A stretch of 5,029 nt of DNA from Acidimicrobiia bacterium (GTDB lineage Bacteria; Actinomycetota; Acidimicrobiia; Acidimicrobiales; Ilumatobacteraceae): NCBI GenBank assembly GCA_009926705.1, contig RFOJ01000077.1, positions 1-5,029 of the forward strand, in the 5' to 3' direction. Numbering within the stretch: the stretch's first letter is position 1; the number at the start of each line of letters is the position of its first letter. This document shows positions 1 through 5,029 of this stretch, piece by piece. The notes under the pieces are model-generated. The model made no database searches. It saw only the letters and a list, made by a program, of their open reading frames with translations, and had not been told where the DNA came from. The position numbers and the translations under genes are program-made.

Positions 1-1
1 C

Positions 2-310
2 CCTGACGACACGTACAAGGCAGGTGCGCGAGTGTTTCCGACGCTCGTGCCAATCAGCCCCGACGACCCGTCGTCAAAGCACAACGTCGAAGCGTGGAAA
101 GTGCTCGAGCGGTTCGACAAACCTGTGCTTACCGCGTTCAGCGATGCCGACCCGGTTACGAAGGGAAGCGATGGGGCCTTCCAACGGCGCGTTCCCGGCA
201 CGAAAGGCCAAGCACACGTGACAATCTCGAACGCCGGACACTTCTTGCAAGAAGACGCGGGCGAAGAACTTGCCCGTGTCGTGAACGAATTCATCGCTCG
301 CAACCCGTAA
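2..310 (+). CDS. Haloalkane dehalogenase (alpha/beta hydrolase, HLD-I type), C-terminal part
   Basis: This is a 5'-truncated gene; the last 102 residues are visible and end at TAA 308-310. The family hydrolytically removes halide from haloalkanes to give an alcohol (EC 3.8.1.5), in the cytoplasm. The fragment begins PDDTYKAGARVFPTLVP, a cap/core segment typical of the DhlA/DhmA-like subfamily and close to what I recall of mycobacterial DhmA proteins. The likely catalytic acid is Asp48 of the fragment in FSDADP, on the strand where DhlA carries its acid. The catalytic histidine is His80 in NAGHFLQED. The nucleophile Asp, the oxyanion residues and the halide-binding Trp pair lie upstream of the window, so dehalogenase activity, as opposed to another alpha/beta hydrolase activity, rests on similarity of the C-terminus. 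The next gene starts 5 bp downstream on the same strand, implying cotranscription. Confidence 0.85.
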   Translation, partial: PDDTYKAGARVFPTLVPISPDDPSSKHNVEAWKVLERFDKPVLTAFSDADPVTKGSDGAFQRRVPGTKGQAHVTISNAGHFLQEDAGEELARVVNEFIARNP

Positions 311-315
311 CCGTC

Positions 316-921
316 ATGAACGTCGCAGTATCGACGAAGCCGAAGCCAGGCAGGAATGCCGATCGCGCGTACCGCACGCGTCTTGCTATCACCGATGCAT
401 TCATCAACTTGATTGAGGAGGGTGACCTGTCACCGTCGATGCCAGACGTCGCCAACCGTGCCGGCATGTCGCTGCGCTCGCTTTATCACCACTTCCGCAA
501 TGCTGAGTCGCTCTACGAGTCGGTCATCCGACGGCAAGAACCGCTGATCTCGCGAGTGCTCGTCTCGATCGACCGTGTCTCACCCTTACGTAACCGTGCT
601 CACGATCTTGTGGCGCAGCGCTGCGAGGTTTACCGACAAATAGCTCCCCTGCGCCGAACCGTGCAGTTGAACGCAGACGCACGCAATTCGTCGACGATTC
701 GTACTGCCCGCCGCAGGCTCGAGTACGTGCTTGCTCGCCACGCGAACGAGACGTTTGCCCCCGAGCTACGCGAGGCCGCTGATCGATTCGGTGCGTCAGA
801 ACGGATCGCTGCCGTCACGTCATTTGAGATGTGGGACTACCTGTCACGCGTGCAACAACTCTCGGCGTCGCGCGTGAAGCAACACATGGTCATCGCAGTG
901 TTGCGTGAACTCGGTGTCTGA
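316..921 (+). CDS. TetR/AcrR-family transcriptional regulator
   Basis: A 201-residue one-component regulator of usual TetR length. An N-terminal DNA-binding domain spans about residues 18-65: helix 1 is around RTRLAITDAFINLIEEG, and the helix-turn-helix is MPDVANRAGMSLRSLYHHF (42-60), with the family's Y-x-H-F recognition-helix end. Residues from about 75 onward form the helical ligand-binding/dimer domain, which is not diagnostic of any ligand. The ATG at 316 was chosen because it lies just after the dehalogenase stop. The frame stays open further upstream (GTG at 94), but that would overlap the whole dehalogenase end. No good Shine-Dalgarno precedes 316, so translation may be coupled to the upstream gene. 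The 5-bp spacing suggests it regulates its own operon, including the dehalogenase, probably as a repressor; this is inferred from position. Its operator would lie upstream of the window. Confidence 0.88.
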   Translation: MNVAVSTKPKPGRNADRAYRTRLAITDAFINLIEEGDLSPSMPDVANRAGMSLRSLYHHFRNAESLYESVIRRQEPLISRVLVSIDRVSPLRNRAHDLVAQRCEVYRQIAPLRRTVQLNADARNSSTIRTARRRLEYVLARHANETFAPELREAADRFGASERIAAVTSFEMWDYLSRVQQLSASRVKQHMVIAVLRELGV

Positions 922-930
922 CCGGGGCGA

Positions 931-1854
931 TCAGCGTGCGTGCTGCTGGCGCCATGCTGTGAGCGTGTTCTCGATGAGACACGCCACCGTCATCGGCCCG
1001 GTGCCGCCTGGCATCGGTGTGATGGCGGCTGCCACTGACTGCACTTCGTCGAAAGCGACATCGCCAATGACGCCGCTATCGCTCGTCGTGATACCGACGT
1101 CAATCACCCAGGCACCCGGTTTCACATGTTCGCGACGAATACTTCGCGCTTGACCCGTCGCCGAAACGAGGATGTCAGCGTCGCGACAAACGTCTGCAAG
1201 ATCTTCAGTACGGCTGTGTGCGAGCGTGACGGTCGCATCAATCCCCTTGCGTGAGAGCAGCACGGCGAGCGGCAAGCCGACCAAACTCGAGCGACCGACC
1301 ACCACTGCACGCTTGCCGGCGATAGCCGCTCCATAGTGCTGCAGGAGTCGCAGCACGCCGAGCGGCGTGCATGGCACCAGAGTGCCTGCGCCGCGCATCA
1401 GTGCGCCCATTGACGCAGTCGTGAGACCGTCGACGTCTTTGTGCGGAGGAATGAGTGCGAGCAGAGCCTCGCCGTCGAGATGCGACGGCACAGGCTGCTG
1501 CACGAGGATGCCGCTCACATTGGCGTCGTGTGCGAGCGATGTGACGAGGGCTTCAGCTTCTTGCTGGGAAGCACTGGCGGGAAGCGTCTCGTTACGGCTC
1601 GCCATGCCCGCGAGCTGCGCGTACCGATGCTTGTTTCGCACGTACACCTGTGACGGGCGGTCGTCGCCGATCAGCACCGTGGCAAGGCATGGCACCCTCG
1701 GCAGTGCCTCGACTTCGCGACGCAAGTCGGCGATTATCCGATTTCGCAACGAAACGCCATCAAGCAGGAGTGCCCCGCCAGGCGTCCGAGATGCACCCGC
1801 GGGCGTGTGCGACGCGCCGGCAGGCGTGCGCGCATCACTTGTCATCGCTTTCAC
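931..1854 (-). CDS. folD: Bifunctional methylenetetrahydrofolate dehydrogenase / methenyltetrahydrofolate cyclohydrolase
   Basis: FolD interconverts 5,10-methylene-, 5,10-methenyl- and 10-formyl-tetrahydrofolate with NADP(H), supplying one-carbon units for purines and formyl-Met-tRNA in the cytoplasm. In the 307 residues, the core starts near LLLDGVSL (29-36). The substrate motif SQVYVRNK (68-75) holds Tyr71 and catalytic Lys75. VQQPVP (118-123) holds the conserved Gln119, and KDVDGL (139-144) holds the conserved Asp pair. PCTPLGV is at 161-167, the Rossmann motif VVGRSSLVGLP at 185-195, and the C-terminal signature TPMPGGTGPMT at 279-289. QQPVP and PMPGGTGP are small departures from the common QLPLP and VPGGVGP. 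The start is uncertain: GTG at 1854 or ATG at 1845 (304 residues), neither with a strong ribosome site. Residues 6-26 form an extra repetitive Ala/Gly/Pro/Thr tail. It is convergent with the TetR gene (9-bp gap) and divergent from ino1. Confidence 0.96.
   Translation of the reverse strand: MKAMTSDARTPAGASHTPAGASRTPGGALLLDGVSLRNRIIADLRREVEALPRVPCLATVLIGDDRPSQVYVRNKHRYAQLAGMASRNETLPASASQQEAEALVTSLAHDANVSGILVQQPVPSHLDGEALLALIPPHKDVDGLTTASMGALMRGAGTLVPCTPLGVLRLLQHYGAAIAGKRAVVVGRSSLVGLPLAVLLSRKGIDATVTLAHSRTEDLADVCRDADILVSATGQARSIRREHVKPGAWVIDVGITTSDSGVIGDVAFDEVQSVAAAITPMPGGTGPMTVACLIENTLTAWRQQHAR
1777..1839. repeat. Three phased, degenerate 21-bp tandem repeats inside the folD 5' end
   Basis: Three consecutive 21-bp units (1777-1797, 1798-1818, 1819-1839) each carry GGCGT at the same offset (1781, 1802, 1823). 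Adjacent units match at 13 of 21 positions by my count. Being a multiple of three, the repeat keeps the folD frame and encodes heptads of the form GASxTPA (FolD residues 6-26) ahead of the conserved core. The repeat accounts for most of the extra N-terminal length relative to a typical FolD of about 285 residues. If the true folD start were internal, the repeat would be non-coding leader; the clean heptad phasing favours translation. Confidence 0.7.
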
Positions 1855-1912
1855 GCTATTGCGCTACCGCGCGTAGGCTAGGAAGGCCGCGCAGTCGCGC
1901 GAAGGAGCACCG
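1855..1912. promoter_or_regulatory. 58-bp divergent intergenic region (folD / ino1) with possible ino1 promoter
   Basis: Both genes are transcribed away from this gap, so it should carry, or abut, start signals for each. Towards ino1, TAGGCT (1874-1879) fits the actinobacterial TAnnnT -10 consensus. An 18-bp spacer separates it from TTCACG (1850-1855), a 4/6 match to TTGACA that would overlap the folD start. That would put transcription initiation near 1885 with a leader of about 27 nt. An 8-bp palindrome, TCGCGCGA (1895-1902), and a 4-bp inverted repeat, CTAC/GTAG (1864-1867 and 1873-1876), are present but too short to call an operator. No clear -10 for folD is visible; it may sit in the start of ino1. 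The promoter assignment is by eye only. Confidence 0.35.
1901..1907 (+). promoter_or_regulatory. Ribosome binding site of ino1
   Basis: GAAGGAG lies 5 nt before the ATG at 1913, a strong Shine-Dalgarno match at good spacing. It fixes the ino1 start, and it is the only clear one in the window. Confidence 0.75.
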
Positions 1913-3241
1913 ATGTCACCATCTTCTTCTGGTTCAGCCCGCAAGATCGCACCCGCCACAGGCAAGTTGGGTGTGCTCACGGTGGGTCTCGGCGCAGTCT
2001 CGAGCACCCTCATTGCTGGCGTTGAACTCGCCAAGCGAGGCATGGCCGCGCCGATCGGCTCGCTCGCCCAGATGGGCACCATTCGACTCGGCAAGCGCAC
2101 GGAGAATCGATCGCCGCTCATCAAAGACTTCGTGCCGCTGGCCCGACTCGAAGACATCGAATGGGGCGCCTGGGATCCGTTCCCGGATGACGCATATGTC
2201 GCCGCCCAGCGCGCCGGCGTGCTCGAGGGTCCGCGCCATATCGAGGCCATCTCCGACACGCTCCGCGCGATCCGTCCGATGAAGGCCGCTTTCGACCGCG
2301 AATACGTGAAGAACATCAACGCCGACAACACCATTGGCACCATCAGCAAGCGCGCGATGCTGAACGCGATCCGCGAAGACATCCACCGCTTCCGCGACGA
2401 AAAGAAGGTCGACCGGATGGTGATGATCTGGTGTGCTTCCACCGAGAAGTTCATCGAGCCAGGTCCGGCACACCGCGACCTCGCCAGTTTCGAAAAAGCA
2501 ATCGATGCCAACGACCCGACGATTGCTCCGTCGATGCTCTACGCCTACGCGGCCATCTTGGAAGGAATCCCGTTCGCCAATGGTGCGCCGAACTTGGCAG
2601 TCGACACACCGGTGCTGCGCGATCTTGCGACGCAGAAGGGTGTCGCCATCAGCGGCAAAGACTTCAAGACCGGCCAGACGATGGTGAAGACCGTCATCGC
2701 GCCGATGCTGAAGGCCCGCATGCTCGGCTTGTCGGGCTGGTACTCAACGAACATCCTCGGTAACCGCGACGGCGAAGTGCTCGACGACCCCGAGAACTTC
2801 AAGACGAAAGAAGAGTCGAAGCTCGGCGTGCTCGAGCACATCTTGCAGCCGGAGAAATACCCCGAGCTGTACGGCAACGTGTTCCACAAGGTGCGCATCA
2901 ACTACTATCCGCCACGCGGAGACAACAAAGAAGGTTGGGACAACATCGACATCTTCGGGTGGCTGGGCTACCCGATGCAGATCAAGGTCGACTTCCTCTG
3001 CCGAGACTCGATTCTTGCCGCGCCCGACCTCGTCTTGTTCTCCGACTTGGCACAGCGCGCCGGCCTCGGCGGCATCCAAGAGTGGCTGTCGTTCTATTAC
3101 AAGAGCCCGCAGGTCGCCGAAGGCCTCTACCCCGAGCATGACCTGTTCATCCAGTTGACAAAACTGAAGAACACGCTCCGCTGGATGATGGGCGAAGAGC
3201 AGATCACGCACCTCGGTCGCGAGTACTACGACGAAGTCTGA
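1913..3241 (+). CDS. ino1: Inositol-3-phosphate synthase (myo-inositol-1-phosphate synthase), long form
   Basis: The enzyme converts D-glucose 6-phosphate to 1D-myo-inositol 3-phosphate with bound NAD (EC 5.5.1.4), the committed step to inositol, phosphatidylinositol and, in many actinobacteria, mycothiol. In 442 residues, after a short Ser-rich start, the Rossmann strand and glycine loop VLTVGLGAVSST (21-32) binds NAD. The active-site signature SGKDFKTGQT (247-256) carries a lysine at 252. STNILGNRDG (278-287), the lysine-rich KTKEESK (297-303) and KVDFLCRDS (358-366) complete the catalytic domain. Length and wording (NILGNRDGEVLDD, VRINYYPPR, DIFGWLGYPM) recall Bacteroidetes-type enzymes rather than the roughly 365-residue mycobacterial Ino1. 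The start is fixed by a strong GAAGGAG. It is divergent from folD, and a DUF3054 gene follows 65 bp later on the same strand. Function is secure from the motifs; the lineage comparison is from memory. Confidence 0.96.
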   Translation: MSPSSSGSARKIAPATGKLGVLTVGLGAVSSTLIAGVELAKRGMAAPIGSLAQMGTIRLGKRTENRSPLIKDFVPLARLEDIEWGAWDPFPDDAYVAAQRAGVLEGPRHIEAISDTLRAIRPMKAAFDREYVKNINADNTIGTISKRAMLNAIREDIHRFRDEKKVDRMVMIWCASTEKFIEPGPAHRDLASFEKAIDANDPTIAPSMLYAYAAILEGIPFANGAPNLAVDTPVLRDLATQKGVAISGKDFKTGQTMVKTVIAPMLKARMLGLSGWYSTNILGNRDGEVLDDPENFKTKEESKLGVLEHILQPEKYPELYGNVFHKVRINYYPPRGDNKEGWDNIDIFGWLGYPMQIKVDFLCRDSILAAPDLVLFSDLAQRAGLGGIQEWLSFYYKSPQVAEGLYPEHDLFIQLTKLKNTLRWMMGEEQITHLGREYYDEV

Positions 3242-3269
3242 ACCGTGAAAGCGGTACAGAGCAGCCTCG

Positions 3270-3286
3270 GCGCAAGGCCGTTGCGC
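3270..3286. other. Short hairpin in the ino1-DUF3054 gap
   Basis: GCGCAA (3270-3275) and TTGCGC (3281-3286) form a perfect 6-bp stem around a 5-nt GGCCG loop. After one mismatch, two more pairs are possible (3267-3268 with 3288-3289). It is followed by an A run and not a T run, so it is not a classical intrinsic terminator on the + strand. It could attenuate transcription, stabilise the ino1 3' end, or be chance in GC-rich DNA. A second, weaker 4-bp hairpin (ACCG/CGGT, 3242-3255) lies directly after the ino1 stop. Confidence 0.35.
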
Positions 3287-3306
3287 GGAAAAACGGTGCC
3301 ACTGGC

Positions 3307-3666
3307 GTGAACCCCGTACGAAGCGCCGCAACGTTCCGGTTCATTCTCGATGTCACGTGCATCGTGATCTTCGTCGTCATCGGTCGACGAAACCACGGAG
3401 AGACGGCTGACGCGGCCGGCTCGCTGCGCACCGCCGCGCCGTTCCTCATCGCTCTTGCTGGCGCATGGGTCGGTGCGCGGGCCTGGCGAGCACCGCGCGC
3501 ATTGGCGACTGGTGTCGTGTTGTGGATCGTGACCGCTTCGGTCGGTCTCGGTATCCGGCGCTATGTCTTCGGCGACGGCATCGCCATGCCGTTCGTGATC
3601 GTGGCGACGGTCGTAATTGGGCTCTTGCTCGTCGGCACGCGGCTGCCGAAACGAATCAAGAGATGA
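3307..3666 (+). CDS. DUF3054 family integral membrane protein
   Basis: A 119-residue hydrophobic protein with about four transmembrane helices, roughly residues 12-26, 41-58, 66-83 and 94-112, ending in a basic tail (KRIKR). The layout and motifs match DUF3054, a family common in actinobacteria and haloarchaea: Asp15 opening the first helix, IGRRNH (25-30) just after it, LRTAAPF before helix 2, RAWRAP after it, and a final VATVVIGLLLVGTR helix. The biochemical role is unknown. The GTG start at 3307 has no Shine-Dalgarno at usable spacing, and no other in-frame start lies between the ino1 stop and 3307. It overlaps (GTGA) the next in-frame stop beyond ino1. It lies 65 bp downstream of ino1 on the same strand, so cotranscription is plausible; a functional link to inositol is not shown. 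Its last 11 bp overlap the end of ilvD. Confidence 0.82.
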   Translation: MNPVRSAATFRFILDVTCIVIFVVIGRRNHGETADAAGSLRTAAPFLIALAGAWVGARAWRAPRALATGVVLWIVTASVGLGIRRYVFGDGIAMPFVIVATVVIGLLLVGTRLPKRIKR

Positions 3667-5029
3667 TGTTGGTGATGGCGCCCTTGTCGGCGCCTTGCAC
3701 GAGTCGCGCAAACTTGGCAAGCACGCCGCTCGTATAGCGCGGCGGGTTCGGCTTCCAACCGCGACGTCGATCGGCGAGCGTCGCTTCGTCGACGAGCAAG
3801 TCGAGCCGTTTCGTCGGCACGTCGATACGAATGCGGTCGCCGTCTCGCACGAATGCGATCGGTCCGCCGTCGACAGCCTCAGGTGCGACGTGGCCGATGC
3901 AGAATCCCCACGTCCCGCCGCTGAAGCGTCCGTCGGTGATGAGCGCACAATCCGCGCCGCGGCCCGCACCCTTCAGTGCTCCGGTGATTGCGAGCATCTC
4001 GCGCATGCCCGGGCCGCCCTTCGGTCCCTCGTAACGAATGACGAGCACCGTGCCCGGCTTAATGTCGCCAGCGATGATGGCCGCCATTGCGCCGTCTTCG
4101 CCATCGAACACTCGTGCGATGCCGTCGAATGACTTCTGGTCTTTCGAGAGACCAGCGACTTTCACCACTGCCCCGTTCGGTGCGAGTGAACCGGTGAGGA
4201 TGTTGATGCCGCCCTCAGCGTGGATCGGCGCATCCACCGTGCGGATGACGTCGTTGTCGGGCGCCGGCGGGTTGATCTCGGCGAGGTTTTCCGCCATCGT
4301 CTTGCCGGTGCAGGTCATGACGTCGCCGTGGAAGAGACCCATGTCGAGCAAGTGCTTCATCACGACGGGCACGCCGCCGATGCGGTCGACGTCAGTCATG
4401 TGGTAGCGAGCGATGTGCGGCACTTTTGCGGCAATGCGGTTGAAGTCATCGAGCGACAGCTGCACGCCCGCCTCGTTGGCTAGAGCCAGCAGATGCAGCA
4501 CGGCATTGGTGCTGCCGCCGAGGGCGTTGAGAATGGCGATGGCGTTCTCGAACGCCTTTTTCGTCATGATGTCTCGCGGATAAATACCAAGTCGCAACAA
4601 GTTGACCACTGCTTCGCCTGCTCGGCGAGCGTCGGTGTCGCGGCGAGCGTCAACTGCCGGCGGCGACGCCGTACCGGGCAGGCTCATGCCCATCGCCTCG
4701 GCGATGCTCGACATCGTGTTGGCGGTGAACATGCCGCCGCACGCCCCCTCGCCCGGGCAAGCAGCGCGCTCGATGTCGTCGAGTTCTTCGCGTGACATCG
4801 TGCCTGCAGCGCACGCACCGACAGCTTCGAACACCGTCGTGATGTCAATCTTGTTGCCCTTGTGTTCGCCCGGCAAAATCGAGCCGTTGTAGACGAAGAC
4901 GCTCGGCAGATTGAGCCGTGCGGCCGCCATCAACATCGCGGGGATGCTCTTGTCGCATCCTGCGAGACCGACGAACCCGTCGAACCGCTCGGCGTGCACG
5001 ACCGTCTCGACGCTGTCACAGATGACCTC
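3656..5029 (-). CDS. ilvD: Dihydroxy-acid dehydratase, N-terminus outside window
   Basis: IlvD dehydrates 2,3-dihydroxy-isovalerate and 2,3-dihydroxy-3-methylvalerate to the 2-oxo acids for valine, isoleucine, leucine and pantothenate (EC 4.2.1.9). It is a cytoplasmic Fe-S enzyme. The 457 visible residues run to TGA (3658-3656); roughly 100 N-terminal residues, including the first cluster cysteine, are missing. The second ligand is Cys25 of the fragment in LAGCDKS, which also gives the Mg-binding Asp/Lys. The third is Cys97 in PGEGACGGMFTANTM. The three-Cys pattern expected of [2Fe-2S] members is therefore two-thirds visible. TCTGKTMAEN, YEGPKGGPGMREM and DGRFSGGTWGF (366-376, catalytic-type Ser370) follow, then the C-terminal KFARLVQGADKGAIT. 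These motifs favour IlvD over the related phosphogluconate dehydratase Edd. Trp374, where His or Arg is usual, is a minor oddity. No other ilv gene is adjacent on the visible side. Confidence 0.96.
   Translation of the reverse strand, partial: EVICDSVETVVHAERFDGFVGLAGCDKSIPAMLMAAARLNLPSVFVYNGSILPGEHKGNKIDITTVFEAVGACAAGTMSREELDDIERAACPGEGACGGMFTANTMSSIAEAMGMSLPGTASPPAVDARRDTDARRAGEAVVNLLRLGIYPRDIMTKKAFENAIAILNALGGSTNAVLHLLALANEAGVQLSLDDFNRIAAKVPHIARYHMTDVDRIGGVPVVMKHLLDMGLFHGDVMTCTGKTMAENLAEINPPAPDNDVIRTVDAPIHAEGGINILTGSLAPNGAVVKVAGLSKDQKSFDGIARVFDGEDGAMAAIIAGDIKPGTVLVIRYEGPKGGPGMREMLAITGALKGAGRGADCALITDGRFSGGTWGFCIGHVAPEAVDGGPIAFVRDGDRIRIDVPTKRLDLLVDEATLADRRRGWKPNPPRYTSGVLAKFARLVQGADKGAITNIIS

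Noticed and set aside
94..315. N-terminal extension of the TetR frame back to GTG 94
   Set aside because: It would overlap the dehalogenase coding end in another frame, and a normal TetR N-terminus follows ATG 316.
1777..1839. CRISPR-like or mobile-element repeats
   Set aside because: Units are contiguous 21-mers without spacers, in frame within folD; they are a coding low-complexity repeat.
1367..1876. Open frame on the + strand opposite folD (169 codons)
   Set aside because: Antisense shadow of a clear folD; low-complexity Ser/Arg/Ala product with no recognisable domain.
1864..1876. CTAC/GTAG inverted repeat as an operator
   Set aside because: Only 4-bp arms that do not extend; expected by chance.
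1864..2511. Open frame on the - strand opposite ino1 (215 codons), and a similar one at 2744-3331
   Set aside because: Antisense shadows of ino1 caused by GC-rich codon use; no domain, and they run through the shared intergenic region.
3226..3969. 247-codon open frame on the - strand across DUF3054 and the ilvD end
   Set aside because: It covers DUF3054 antisense and ilvD in a different frame; Arg/Ser-rich with no motif, whereas both overlapped genes have family signatures.
1..5029. Defence island, phage, toxin-antitoxin or biosynthetic cluster
   Set aside because: Apart from the dehalogenase-TetR pair and the uncharacterised DUF3054 protein, the genes are standard anabolic enzymes; no integrase, transposase, tRNA or attachment site is visible.

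Overview
The window is GC-rich (roughly 60% by eye), gene-dense and has very short intergenic gaps. It holds six protein-coding genes, two cut by the window edges. The mix of a class I haloalkane dehalogenase close to mycobacterial ones, a DUF3054 membrane protein and an inositol-3-phosphate synthase points to a high-GC actinobacterium. A non-mycolate lineage such as Acidimicrobiia is my guess; this is inference, because no rRNA or other phylogenetic marker is present.

Layout. From the left edge to 310 (+) is the C-terminal third of a haloalkane dehalogenase. Five bases later a TetR/AcrR-family regulator follows (316-921, +), very likely in the same transcript. Nine bases on, convergent to it, ends folD (931-1854, -), which encodes the bifunctional methylene-tetrahydrofolate dehydrogenase/cyclohydrolase. 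folD is divergent from an inositol-3-phosphate synthase gene (1913-3241, +) across a 58-bp gap that must hold regulatory sequence for both genes. After a 65-bp gap comes a small four-helix DUF3054 membrane protein (3307-3666, +). Its 3' end overlaps by 11 bp the 3' end of ilvD (dihydroxy-acid dehydratase, 3656 to the right edge, -), whose N-terminus lies outside the window.

How the genes relate. folD (one-carbon folate metabolism), ino1 (entry into inositol and phosphatidylinositol synthesis) and ilvD (branched-chain amino acid and pantothenate precursor synthesis) are housekeeping anabolic genes with no direct pathway link. The dehalogenase plus TetR pair is the only part that looks accessory: a dehalogenase-like hydrolase with a probable local regulator. 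I found no mobile element, CRISPR array, RNA gene or convincing undescribed system. The observations worth a second look are modest: the long (Bacteroidetes-like) form of inositol-3-phosphate synthase, a phased 21-bp repeat that builds an extra N-terminal tail on FolD, an open stretch after the ino1 stop that ends in a GTGA overlap with the DUF3054 start, and the overlapping 3' ends at DUF3054/ilvD.
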